Shown in pieces: positions 18,805 through 27,109 of a DNA stretch of 64,000 nucleotides. The number at the start of each line of letters is the position of its first letter. Within the stretch, counting starts at the first letter, position 1. Origin of the DNA: Paenibacillus sp. W2I17. GTDB lineage: Bacteria; Bacillota; Bacilli; Paenibacillales; Paenibacillaceae. The notes under the pieces are model-generated. The model ran no database searches, was not told where the DNA came from, and worked only from the letters and a program-made list of their open reading frames with translations. Where the stretch lies: NCBI RefSeq assembly GCF_030815985.1, contig NZ_JAUSXM010000001.1:4154001-4218000 (forward strand), written 5' to 3'. The position numbers and the translations under genes were made by a program.

Positions 18805-19329
18805 CTATTTGTATAGATAATTTTCATCACCGTTCTGCATACCAAAATAACGAAGTCTGTAGCCCTCTCGATAACGAGCACGCAATAGATTAATGAAGGA
18901 GTCATTCTCAAACTTAATGTAACCTGTTAAATAGAGTAAGATCAGATATTCCTCAAAACATTGATTGCCAAGAGTCATCTCACTCTCTTCCATCCCATAA
19001 AATACATCGATTTCAAGAGTTAATAGAAGAGAAAATCCTCGCACAGTGGAATTGATTATCCATGCAAATTCCAGTGGCTCATGGATATCTTCATCCTTGT
19101 TCAGGCTAATTAATTGCTTGGTTCCCCTTTCATCCTTAAATACATAAGCTGCAACCGCCTGATCAAATCCCGCATGAGGGTCGTTGCGCAAGTCGGAAAA
19201 CTCTTCTAAATCTACCTTCTCAGCGTAGTATTTCTTGGTTAGTCGATCATGAATTTGCTCTAAAGTGAATGGATTAGGGATGTTTAACGTTATATATTTG
19301 TCGTAAAGCTTCTGAATATCAATCTGCAA
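18805..19329 (-). CDS. Hypothetical protein, 174 aa, beside RRNPP-type pair
   Basis: I do not recognise this protein. It is soluble, acidic and rich in aromatic residues, with no signal peptide or membrane segment. The N-terminal part is helical (LEQIHDRLTKKYY); the C-terminal part ends in YLTGYIKFENDSFINLLRARYREGYRLRYFG. The start is TTG at 19329 behind AAGAGGA. It lies 115 bp downstream of the 43-codon peptide gene on the same strand, so it could be co-transcribed with or regulated by the HTH-TPR gene. That is inference from order only. Confidence 0.7.
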   Translation of the reverse strand: MQIDIQKLYDKYITLNIPNPFTLEQIHDRLTKKYYAEKVDLEEFSDLRNDPHAGFDQAVAAYVFKDERGTKQLISLNKDEDIHEPLEFAWIINSTVRGFSLLLTLEIDVFYGMEESEMTLGNQCFEEYLILLYLTGYIKFENDSFINLLRARYREGYRLRYFGMQNGDENYLYK

Positions 19330-19444
19330 TGATAAATCCTCTTTTCGTTATGGATGATCTAATGGATAGTACAAATAAGCGCCCCATCTCCATATCCCGG
19401 AAATAAGACGCATGTTAATGAAAGAATTTAATATATCTTAGCTG

Positions 19445-19576
19445 TTATAGTCTTCCTTCGCCATGCGTTACAGACATTATTTGTGTAATTCCATCACTAT
19501 TAAAATTAGCTAATTGACTTACATTAATAATCATAATACTAAGCAAAATTATATAGTAGATTTTCTTTTTTTTCAT
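19445..19576 (-). CDS. Small secreted signalling peptide precursor (43 aa), RRNPP-type
   Basis: The 43-codon reading frame starts inside the 3' end of the HTH-TPR regulator gene, overlapping it by 38 bp in another frame. The N-terminus is MKKKKIYYIILLSIMII, a lysine cluster plus hydrophobic core typical of Sec export. The C-terminal part ends GITQIMSVTHGEGRL, a plausible processed signal. A GGAGGT lies 11 bases before the ATG, inside the regulator gene, suggesting coupled translation. Position, size and topology match Phr, PapR, NprX, AimP and especially AloP peptides of Paenibacillus. The mature sequence is not provable from DNA. Confidence 0.8.
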   Translation of the reverse strand: MKKKKIYYIILLSIMIINVSQLANFNSDGITQIMSVTHGEGRL

Positions 19577-20924
19577 AGGATTTCTGAACCTCCATCATGA
19601 TAAGTTTGTACTGATGCTCGATTTCAGTGGTACCCATGTTTTTGTACTTCTCATACAAGGAAACACAATGAATGATATCTGTTTGATTGTTAAATCGTAC
19701 AGACTCTCTCAGACAGTGAATAAGTTGCTTCAAACCCTCTGGATATTCATGACGATTTAAGTGATAAAGAGAACGTTCCAACAAGAATGCAGCATAAATT
19801 TCATTTTTCATCTGCTCAGTATATCCTTTTAAACAGTTAATTTCCGAGTTAATTCGATCGCTGAACTTATACAAAATATCATCAATATTTCTATCGAACT
19901 TATTAGCTGCCTCCAAAATATTAATGATTGCAGGTAAAATTTCCTCTTCATTTTCTTCAATAAATTCCATATAAGCAGGTAAAACACTCTGGTCACCCAT
20001 CATCAATTTATATAAATAAGTATTGGCTTCCGCCCAACCAGCGAATTTATCAATAAAAATTTGATCCTCTTCATCCGGTTCAGAGACTTTAGCAAGCTTG
20101 GCATAGACTTCTGTATAGAGCAAAGCTTCTTCATAACGTCCCTGCTTCTCACATGCCGATGATTTAAGCAAATTGGAATAAGCTCTATATACGAATAAAG
20201 GATAGGCAGTGAGTCTATCGCTTTTATCTATTTTCTTCTTTGTATACGATTGTAAAATTTTTGTTTTCTGATCTAATTCTTCAGCCAGATTAAAAACCTT
20301 GTCCCGATATCGAAGTGAAGCATACGTATTCGCCAGGTCTTTTATCGCATCCAGTTGCCGTTCCTCATCCAGCCGATTAATATATGGCTCAAAGTGCACA
20401 GCGGCCCGCAGGTTATCATGTTGATTCTGACCAAGCGAGAGGGTGAAGATGCGATACTGGCACAAAGCCAGACGTTCCGAATGTTGGTATTTCTCACACT
20501 CTGCCACACATTCGTACAACATCCGTGCAGCCTTCGTCTGTCCACGTTCAAGCATGCCTTCCGCCATCTCGAACAACTCCGAGATATACGAGCGATCATC
20601 CGTCACTTCCTGGATAACCTTATGAATACATTCCAGCTTGTCCAATTCAGCACAGCGTTGCAGGAATGGTTCCAGTCTCCTCCAATGAGGTGCCGATTCC
20701 ACGAAACATTCAGCCCCATAAATCTCGTAGAAATACCCCTCTTCCAGCTTCATGCCTTGGGTAATCAGATCCAGTTGCGCCATAGCGATGGGCCGAGTCC
20801 CCTTAATAATTGCACTAAGCGTTCCAGCGTTAACTCCCGATATATCGGCAAAATACTGCAGGGTGTACCCCTGTTTCCTGATGTAGTCCTCAATATATGA
20901 GCGTATCGTAGTTGTAGGTTCCAT
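19539..20924 (-). CDS. HTH-TPR transcriptional regulator, RRNPP type (AimR/AloR-like)
   Basis: A 461-aa regulator. A N-terminal Cro/C1-type helix-turn-helix occupies about residues 8-65 (YTLQYFADISGVNAGTLSAIIKG). A long all-helical region with TPR-like repeats fills the remainder (for example ARMLYECVAECEKYQHSERLALCQYRIF and GRYEEALLYTEVYAKLAKV). HTH plus TPR and a small secreted peptide gene at the 3' end define the RRNPP family; the length is closer to Paenibacillus AloR proteins than to Rap. The start is MEPTTT at 20924, with GGAGGTGGG in front. No phage genes are near, so a phage arbitrium role is unlikely. Targets may include sporulation or the adjacent gene. Confidence 0.85.
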   Translation of the reverse strand: MEPTTTIRSYIEDYIRKQGYTLQYFADISGVNAGTLSAIIKGTRPIAMAQLDLITQGMKLEEGYFYEIYGAECFVESAPHWRRLEPFLQRCAELDKLECIHKVIQEVTDDRSYISELFEMAEGMLERGQTKAARMLYECVAECEKYQHSERLALCQYRIFTLSLGQNQHDNLRAAVHFEPYINRLDEERQLDAIKDLANTYASLRYRDKVFNLAEELDQKTKILQSYTKKKIDKSDRLTAYPLFVYRAYSNLLKSSACEKQGRYEEALLYTEVYAKLAKVSEPDEEDQIFIDKFAGWAEANTYLYKLMMGDQSVLPAYMEFIEENEEEILPAIINILEAANKFDRNIDDILYKFSDRINSEINCLKGYTEQMKNEIYAAFLLERSLYHLNRHEYPEGLKQLIHCLRESVRFNNQTDIIHCVSLYEKYKNMGTTEIEHQYKLIMMEVQKSYEKKENLLYNFA

Positions 20925-21188
20925 GTATCCCACCTCCACAATGAAAATCCATAATTTTGAATTTATATGATAAGCACAATTTTAATCCTAAATTTTACAG
21001 CGGTCAATAAAAATCGTGGCAATTTCCTTCACATTTATGCAAGGAGGCCTCGCTGTTCCTGCTTATAGAAAAAATCCATTAGAAGAATCCGTGAGAACGT
21101 GATACATTTAATCCAACTTACATATCCTACTATTTCAATAGGATTATACGACACAGGTACTATCAATTCAGTTCGAGGAGAAGGTCAG

Positions 21189-22313
21189 ATGAAATTTGCC
21201 TTGTTTAGTCTCATGATGAATCTGCCTAATGCCGTAACCGGGGAAGCTCTGACAACTCAGCAGAAATTCCACAATATATTAGAGCAGGCAAAGCTGGCTG
21301 AACGACTGGGATTCGATGCCTATGGAATCGGTGAACGACACGGTGCGCCGTTTCTGTCCTCATCGCCACCTGTCGTATTAACGGCAATAGCCGCAGTAAC
21401 CACACGCATTCGGTTACTAACCACCGTCACTGTTCTTAGTATACTTGATCCAGTCCGGGTTGCCGAGGATTATGCCACGTTGGATCAATTATCGGGCGGA
21501 CGGCTGGAGATGATCATCGGGAAAGGCAATGACCCTCGGCACTATCCGCTGTTCGGCATAAGCGAAGAGGAACAATGGGACTCACTCGATGAACGCTATC
21601 ATCTGCTAAGACGGCTGTGGTCTGAAGAGAATGTAACCTGGCAGGGAACGTATCGCCCTCCGCTTGAGGGAGTGACCACGTGGCCCAGGCCGCTTCAGCA
21701 ATCCATCCCAATCTGGCATGGTAGCGCGTCCAGCACGGTCTCGACGGAACTCGCTGCCAAATATGGCGAGCCGATCTTTACGTCGAATTCTTTTCACCCC
21801 CAAGCCAAATACAAAGCGTTAATTGATCATTATCGGGAACGACTCGATTATTATGGTCATGATCCGCAGCAAGCAGTGATTGGCTCTGGTGCCGGCAGCC
21901 TCTATCTTGCGGATACGGGCGAAGAAGCCATTCGACGTTATAAGCCATATTATGAAGCGTTCCATGCCACCGCCGCCGCACAGCATAACCAGTCGCCCTT
22001 CACCGATCTGGAGGATAACATTGCACGAGGCCCTGCTTTAATCGGCAGTCCAGAGCAGGTCATTGAGAAAATTCTGGACTACCATGCCGCTTACGGACAT
22101 CAGGTGCTGAGTATCAGCGTAGATGGACTGACGCATAGCGAGCAGTTGGAGCAAGTAGAGCGTTTTGCCAAGGAAGTTGCCCCTGTATTACGCCGCGAAC
22201 TGCCCAGTTCGGTATGGAATGAACCCCCGCTCTTGAACCAGTCTCTTCCCACTTCCACATCGCATTCTCCTGATTCATGGCCCCCAGCCATCTCACCGAT
22301 CTTCCAGGTGTAG
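21189..22313 (+). CDS. LLM-class flavin-dependent oxidoreductase
   Basis: Luciferase-like monooxygenase-fold protein of 374 aa. It has GFDAYGIGERHGAPFLSSSPPVVLTAIAA near the N-terminus, then LDPVRVAEDYATLDQLSGGRLEMIIGKGN, and IGSPEQVIEKILDYHAAYG toward the C-terminus, all standard for the family. It likely uses FMNH2; the substrate is unknown. The start MKFALF at 21189 is chosen for GAGGAGAAGG just upstream; the frame is open 30 codons earlier. The last 35 residues are a low-complexity Ser/Pro-rich tail. It is a single gene convergent with the TetR gene. Confidence 0.9.
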   Translation: MKFALFSLMMNLPNAVTGEALTTQQKFHNILEQAKLAERLGFDAYGIGERHGAPFLSSSPPVVLTAIAAVTTRIRLLTTVTVLSILDPVRVAEDYATLDQLSGGRLEMIIGKGNDPRHYPLFGISEEEQWDSLDERYHLLRRLWSEENVTWQGTYRPPLEGVTTWPRPLQQSIPIWHGSASSTVSTELAAKYGEPIFTSNSFHPQAKYKALIDHYRERLDYYGHDPQQAVIGSGAGSLYLADTGEEAIRRYKPYYEAFHATAAAQHNQSPFTDLEDNIARGPALIGSPEQVIEKILDYHAAYGHQVLSISVDGLTHSEQLEQVERFAKEVAPVLRRELPSSVWNEPPLLNQSLPTSTSHSPDSWPPAISPIFQV

Positions 22314-22357
22314 TTCTCAATTCTCCATTCATCCACAAGCCTTTTGCACCCACACCC

Positions 22358-22381
22358 AGGGCGATACTTGCGAATCGCCCT
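22358..22381. terminator. Hairpin between convergent LLM and TetR genes
   Basis: AGGGCGAT and ATCGCCCT form a perfect 8-bp stem around an 8-base loop. Neither strand has a clean T run, so terminator function is uncertain. Confidence 0.4.
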
Positions 22382-22411
22382 CTCCCTCCCCCAAGATGTC
22401 CTTCTCTATGA

Positions 22412-22990
22412 TCAAGATTTAATACCTTCAAACAAGGAAACCAACGAACGCTGCACGAATTCAGTATCTAACGGTTCGCCAGTTACCAACATGCGATAGA
22501 ACATCGCTCCATAGACGAGGTCTATGCACAGTCCGATGTCACAATCCTTTTTCAACTCTCCCCGTTCTACACCTTTTTCAAAAATTCCCCACGCTTCACG
22601 CCTACGAGGTTGGATGTATCTGGTTCGGTATTCTTCTGCTAGACCTGGATCAGACTGACCCTCTCCAACAATTTGTGTGATCACTTTTCCTTCCCGGCTG
22701 ATCAAAAAATCAACCAGATTGCTCGCATGAATGCGCACATCCTCAAATACCGATCCTGTATCCGGTACAGGCAATCTTGCCGTTGCCGCAGACATGTACC
22801 CATCCATAATGACAGCTCCTTTATTGGGCCACCATTTATATATCGTTGCTTTACTCACCTTAGCACGTTCAGCAATTTTTTCGATCGTAACCGCTCCGAA
22901 GCCGTGTTCCAATAATAATTCATAGGAAGCTGCAAGAATTGCATTCTGGGTTTCCACATTACGGGGACGCCCTCTTTTGGCTGTCATCAT
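22412..22990 (-). CDS. TetR/AcrR-family repressor
   Basis: A 192-aa repressor. The N-terminal HTH reads GAVTIEKIAERAKVSKATIYKWWPNKGAVIMDGY, a textbook TetR_N domain at about residues 20-65; the C-terminal ligand domain resembles TetR_C_11 members (GEGQSDPGLAEEYRTRYIQPRRREAW). The start MMTAKRG at 22990 follows AAGGAGGG. It is divergent from an MFS exporter, with two strong palindromes in the shared 303-bp promoter region. The simplest model is repression of itself and the exporter until an efflux substrate binds. Confidence 0.93.
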   Translation of the reverse strand: MMTAKRGRPRNVETQNAILAASYELLLEHGFGAVTIEKIAERAKVSKATIYKWWPNKGAVIMDGYMSAATARLPVPDTGSVFEDVRIHASNLVDFLISREGKVITQIVGEGQSDPGLAEEYRTRYIQPRRREAWGIFEKGVERGELKKDCDIGLCIDLVYGAMFYRMLVTGEPLDTEFVQRSLVSLFEGIKS

Positions 22991-23127
22991 AAGCCCTCCT
23001 TGGTGTAACAAATGCATCTCTAATTCATAAAAACTGTACGTTCATTATACTAAAATACCGATACATTAAACAATTTCGTTCTTACCTTACTTCGACATAC
23101 AAAAAATTCCTATCGCCTATTTACAAT

Positions 23128-23141
23128 ACTAAACGTTTAGT
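23128..23141. promoter_or_regulatory. Candidate TetR operator 1
   Basis: ACTAAACGTTTAGT is a perfect 14-bp palindrome in the divergent TetR/MFS promoter region. It shares the half-site TAAACG with operator 2, 15 bp away. Confidence 0.7.
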
Positions 23142-23156
23142 TTATTATATGACTGT

Positions 23157-23183
23157 AATTAGTAAACGAAGCGTTTAGTAATT
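23157..23183. promoter_or_regulatory. Candidate TetR operator 2
   Basis: This 27-bp palindrome has AATTAGTAAACG and CGTTTAGTAATT arms around a 3-base centre, with one mismatch per arm. It has the same TAAACG/CGTTTA core as operator 1 but wider spacing, and it lies 111 bp before the MFS start. Confidence 0.7.
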
Positions 23184-23293
23184 AGTGAATCCATAAAAGT
23201 ACCGCAAAGGTTTGGACGCCTGATCGGTCATGGTTTGAGTGGAACCATTAGGGCACTAAGGATCATTAACATAAAAATTGGAGGATGATAATC

Positions 23294-24502
23294 ATGCATT
23301 TGCAAAACGATGTGAAGACAACCCCGGTTCCAAGCTGGTTGATTTTACTTTTGGCCGCGGCATGCGGGCTACTTGCGGCAAACTTGTACTATGCTCAGAC
23401 GGTTATAGGACCGATCAGCATGACAACAGGGCTTTCCTCTGCTGCTGCCGGACTGATTGTGACGTTAACACAGATCGGTTACGTGATTGGCCTGCTGTTC
23501 ATCGTACCGCTCAGTGACATTCTGGAGAATAAACGGCTGATCACTTTTTTCCTCATCATTCTGGTCGTTGCATTGATTGCCGCCGCCTTCTCTCCCAATG
23601 CCATATTATTTCTGGCTGCTTCCCTCTTCATCGGTATTGGTTCCGTCGTTGCACAGATTCTGGTTCCCTACGCCACCTACCTCACTTCGGAGGAGCAACG
23701 CGGACGGGTGGTCGGTAATGTGATGAGTGGCCTGCTGCTGGGCATTATGCTGGCTCGCCCTGTCGCAAGTTTTATTACGAGTCTGCTCGGCTGGCAAGCG
23801 GTCTTTGTCTTCTCCGCAATCATTATCGTATTGTTAACCTTGCTCCTGTCACGCGCACTTCCTGCACGTCAGCCCCAACCGGCGATGAAGTATGGACAAT
23901 TAATCCTGTCATTGGGTTCCCTGTTAAAAACATTTCCCATGCTCCGCCGCCGAGCCCTCTATCAGGCCAGCCTGTTTGGCGCCTTCAGCTTGTTCTGGAC
24001 TACAGTTCCCATGCAGCTCGCCAATGAGTATGGCATGTCCCAGCAAGGAATTGCATGGTTTGCATTGGCTGGCGTCGGAGGCGCCGTTGCAGCACCGATT
24101 GCCGGAAGATGGGCGGATAAAGGCTTTACCCGCATATTAACCGGACTCGCCATGGTTATCGCGGCTGGTTCTTTTGGGCTCGCCTATCTGTTCCAGGGTC
24201 ACTCTACCGCTACCCTTGTACTTCTTGTGATCGTTGCCATCACGCTCGACATGGCGGTCTCGGGTAATCTGGTGCTGGGGCAGCGTATTATCTATTCATT
24301 AAGTGAAGCAAGAGGACGGGTAAACGGGATCTTCATGTCGATCTTTTTTATCGGAGGCGCGATTGGATCATCACTTGGCAGCTGGTCTTATGCGCATGGG
24401 GGTTGGAGTCTCACTACTCTGATTGGTCTGGTGATGCCTTTGCTGGCACTCGTATACTACTTAACCGAAAAGAAAGCTGCCGTTATCAGCAATCATCTAT
24501 AA
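23294..24502 (+). CDS. MFS transporter (DHA1-type drug exporter)
   Basis: Twelve-helix major facilitator of 402 aa. The first loop reads VPLSDILENKRL, equivalent to motif A; LGIMLARPVASFI lies in TM5; the second half begins with a central TM7 after MLRRRALYQASLFGAF. It matches the YfmO/AraJ-like arabinose- and drug-efflux group. The start MHLQND at 23294 has GGAGG nine bases before. Divergent TetR control suggests an inducible toxic-compound exporter. Confidence 0.9.
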   Translation: MHLQNDVKTTPVPSWLILLLAAACGLLAANLYYAQTVIGPISMTTGLSSAAAGLIVTLTQIGYVIGLLFIVPLSDILENKRLITFFLIILVVALIAAAFSPNAILFLAASLFIGIGSVVAQILVPYATYLTSEEQRGRVVGNVMSGLLLGIMLARPVASFITSLLGWQAVFVFSAIIIVLLTLLLSRALPARQPQPAMKYGQLILSLGSLLKTFPMLRRRALYQASLFGAFSLFWTTVPMQLANEYGMSQQGIAWFALAGVGGAVAAPIAGRWADKGFTRILTGLAMVIAAGSFGLAYLFQGHSTATLVLLVIVAITLDMAVSGNLVLGQRIIYSLSEARGRVNGIFMSIFFIGGAIGSSLGSWSYAHGGWSLTTLIGLVMPLLALVYYLTEKKAAVISNHL

Positions 24503-24571
24503 GTGCGTGTTCAAAAAGGTCGGTTTTCAGTACCTTGAACAATCTCTATAACGATTCTTTCATATGTAAAG

Positions 24572-24610
24572 AAGGGCAGAGTGATCTCTAAGATCAGCTT
24601 CTGCCCTTTT
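24572..24610. terminator. Bidirectional terminator
   Basis: AAGGGCAGA and TCTGCCCTT arms enclose an inner GTGATCT/AGATCAG stem, with A-rich and T-rich flanks. It separates the MFS gene from the convergent DUF2000 gene. Confidence 0.8.
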
Positions 24611-24613
24611 CCC

Positions 24614-25024
24614 TTATTTCATGACACTGAATTTTTTGGTCGCTGCCCTAACTTGATCATCCTCGCCCCACACGATGACACCTACCACTTTGGTAGCTTC
24701 CAATTCCATCGAAGCAATCTCAACTGCATATTGTTCAAAGGCATTGTTGAGCGACTGGCCTGTCTGTGAAAAAACAACATGGCTCAGTCCCCCGCTGTCA
24801 TCTGAGCAGAGTTTGGCCAGATTGATCAGTTGATTCTCCCCGGCCTTCAGAATAACAGTGCTATATCGGATGCCCGCATGCTGAACGCCGCTATGATCCA
24901 GCACAGGTTGATCAGAATATAACCCCGGCTCATTCAGGGCTGCTTGTCCCATTAACAGGGCAGCCACATTAGCGGCGGCGCCAGGTTCCAGATTTTTATC
25001 CAGTATAATAGCAATTCTTTTCAT
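24614..25024 (-). CDS. DUF2000-family protein
   Basis: A 136-aa protein matching DUF2000 (MKRIAIILDKNLEPGAAANVAAL at the start, HAGIRYSTVILKAG in the middle, VVGVIVWGEDDQV near the end). The family is thought to have a peptidyl-tRNA-hydrolase-2-like fold, with no proven function. The start is fixed by the ATGA overlap with the BacA-like gene upstream, so the two are translationally coupled. In this locus it could assist the prephenate-derived pathway, but that is a guess from operon structure. Confidence 0.82.
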   Translation of the reverse strand: MKRIAIILDKNLEPGAAANVAALLMGQAALNEPGLYSDQPVLDHSGVQHAGIRYSTVILKAGENQLINLAKLCSDDSGGLSHVVFSQTGQSLNNAFEQYAVEIASMELEATKVVGVIVWGEDDQVRAATKKFSVMK

Positions 25025-25584
25025 ATGACTGTATTCACCCTCTGTGTATTTTGTGTAAAACATACCCATGGCATATTGATTCCCTCGCGCAATACTTTGT
25101 AGGTCACAAGCCCGTAATGATCAGCGCATAGCTGATTCGTGAGCGCAATGGACTTCTCCGTGTTGTGCATGACCTTCCTGCAAGCTTCAGGGTTGGACGA
25201 TACGGTGCTGTTCTCTCTATAGGTTGTATCAAGTTCAGATAACAAGTATGTGGTTGCTGGATGATGATAGATAACATCGATCTGATCTGGACATACCGCA
25301 TGGAAGCCGGATAGAACCAGCGCAGGAATTTTCTCCACAAAGCTCTCAGACACCGCTAGTTCAGAATCCATGATGAAGCTGTTGAGCTTGGGATACGCCC
25401 CGGGGACCAGCAAGCAGGATATGATCCCTGATCTCAAGTCTTCCGCAGCCGCTTCAAATTCAGGGTATGGCTTGATACGTTCCGAGTTGCCTAATTTCTT
25501 CGCGATATGCATGCTGCAAGTCAGGAATCCTTCATCGTCTCCCAGCGTTCCCAGTATGGCATATTTCTCTTTAACGATCTCCAT
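25021..25584 (-). CDS. BacA-like prephenate decarboxylase / dehydratase-fold protein
   Basis: A 187-aa protein in the prephenate dehydratase-like fold. Compared from memory with Bacillus BacA (non-aromatising prephenate decarboxylase of bacilysin synthesis), it shares a TLG..EG N-terminal turn, LVPGAY, YHHPATTYLL (BacA SHPSPINLI), NPEACRKV (BacA SQAARKV) and SIALTNQLCADHYGL (BacA DIALTNELARQKYGL). BacA converts prephenate to dihydro-4-hydroxyphenylpyruvate without aromatisation. The gene is divergent from an ATP-grasp ligase plus MFS exporter, which supports a dipeptide-type product. A plain prephenate dehydratase is less likely, as no ACT domain follows. Confidence 0.65.
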   Translation of the reverse strand: MEIVKEKYAILGTLGDDEGFLTCSMHIAKKLGNSERIKPYPEFEAAAEDLRSGIISCLLVPGAYPKLNSFIMDSELAVSESFVEKIPALVLSGFHAVCPDQIDVIYHHPATTYLLSELDTTYRENSTVSSNPEACRKVMHNTEKSIALTNQLCADHYGLVTYKVLREGINMPWVCFTQNTQRVNTVI

Positions 25585-25801
25585 TTATTTCTATTTCCTC
25601 CTTTTTATTTCTAATCCGCTAAAGATCGTATACCAAAAAATTCCTATTGTCAATTAACACTTTAACGCAACATAAATATGTATTTTGGTTCATATTTTTA
25701 ACCAAAAAGTGTATTCAAAATGGAAAATATTGAGCTATAATGTTATGAAATGAATTTTTACTATTTTTAGTATTTTGTTGAAAGGGGATATACGAGAACG
25801 T

Positions 25802-27043
25802 ATGAAAACCATTGTATACATATCTGATTTCAGGCTTCCAACTGGATTAAACTTCGTTAAACCTTTGCAGAAATTGGCGTATCACAAGAAAATTCTGATT
25901 ATTGAACGGCATAATTTGCATCATGATGAGGTGCTCAGGGACTTCTTTGATGAAATTAGATATGTCGATCATCTGGAGTCCGTAGATGCCATCAGGGAGC
26001 ATATGATGCAGATCCGAGAATCCCATTCCATCTCTGCCTTGTTAACGCCGGGTGAGAATGCGATTGAGATTGGTGGTCAACTCCGTTCCGAGTTCGGTAT
26101 CCCCGGTATGCAGCGCAATCAGGCTGAGGCTGTTCGCAACAAATGGATCATGAAACAAATGCTGCATCAACGTGGAATTCGGACATCCCAAATTGCAATT
26201 GCTCTACATGAACAGGACTATATTCGTTTCACTGCTGTACACGGCTTCCCGATTATTGTGAAGCCACTCAGCGGATATGGAAGTATCAATACGTTCAAAT
26301 TGTCCAGCATGGATGAACTGGTACATTATCTTCACCATACAAGACAAGCACAGCAAAAGGATTTGCTGGAGGAATTCATCCACGGTACGGAGTTTCATTG
26401 TGATTCCATTGTGTCTAAAGGCAAGGTTGTATTTGCATCTGTTTCCCAATACCTGTATAACTGCCTGGATATTGCGACGAAGCAGAAACCTCCAGCCAGT
26501 ATTACGTTCCCTGAAGGCACGGTAGCTGATTTTATCCATCACATCAAAGAACTCAATGAACGGGTCATTGCAGCCTTGGGTATCAATCAATCCGTAACAC
26601 ATGCCGAACTTTTTCTGACTCCGGAAGGAGAAGTGGTGTTTGGAGAAATTGGTGCAAGAATCGGGGGATCACATGTTATGCCTCCTTGTATCAAGAACAC
26701 CCATGGCGTTGATTTCTTCGAAGCCGTCACTGATCTGGAAGTTGGAATATATGAATTTAAGCAACAGGAGACGAGCCATAAATTCACAGGCATGATCTGC
26801 TTCCCTTCACGCGCAGGGGTAATTCAACACATATCCGGGATAGAGGATTATGCCGATATCCCTGGCATCATTGAGTTCAATGTATCCTATCAAGTGGGGC
26901 AGCGGGCCGGGGACGTCAACGATACCATGACCCGATCAGGCTATGCTATCGTGGAGGGTGATTCGTTCGAGGAATTGCGTCAAACCCTGCTGGATATGTA
27001 CGATCGCTTCAAGATTGAAGTGACGGTTGCTGAAACCGTATAA
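25802..27043 (+). CDS. ATP-grasp ligase (BacD-like amino-acid ligase candidate)
   Basis: ATP-grasp carboxylate-amine ligase of 413 aa. It has an N-terminal pre-ATP-grasp domain to about residue 105. ATP-binding residues lie in FPIIVKPLSGYGSIN and LLEEFIHGTEFHCD. The metal-binding and closing motif is AELFLTPEGEVVFGEIGARIGGSHV. This class joins an acyl-phosphate to an amine, as in the L-amino-acid ligase BacD. The start MKTIVY at 25802 is preferred for domain fit; GAAAGGGGA is a little far away (13 bases), and an in-frame TTG at 25775 is an alternative. It is divergent from the BacA-like gene and followed by an exporter. Confidence 0.82.
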   Translation: MKTIVYISDFRLPTGLNFVKPLQKLAYHKKILIIERHNLHHDEVLRDFFDEIRYVDHLESVDAIREHMMQIRESHSISALLTPGENAIEIGGQLRSEFGIPGMQRNQAEAVRNKWIMKQMLHQRGIRTSQIAIALHEQDYIRFTAVHGFPIIVKPLSGYGSINTFKLSSMDELVHYLHHTRQAQQKDLLEEFIHGTEFHCDSIVSKGKVVFASVSQYLYNCLDIATKQKPPASITFPEGTVADFIHHIKELNERVIAALGINQSVTHAELFLTPEGEVVFGEIGARIGGSHVMPPCIKNTHGVDFFEAVTDLEVGIYEFKQQETSHKFTGMICFPSRAGVIQHISGIEDYADIPGIIEFNVSYQVGQRAGDVNDTMTRSGYAIVEGDSFEELRQTLLDMYDRFKIEVTVAETV

Positions 27044-27109
27044 GATGTACGGATCATCCTCACTGTTTTTGGTCTGGAGTGACGGTTATCTTGGGGAGGG
27101 CTGGAATTA

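Noticed and set aside
19539..20924. Phage arbitrium (AimR) system
   Set aside because: No integrase, repressor, structural or lysis genes nearby; a chromosomal AloR-like role fits better.
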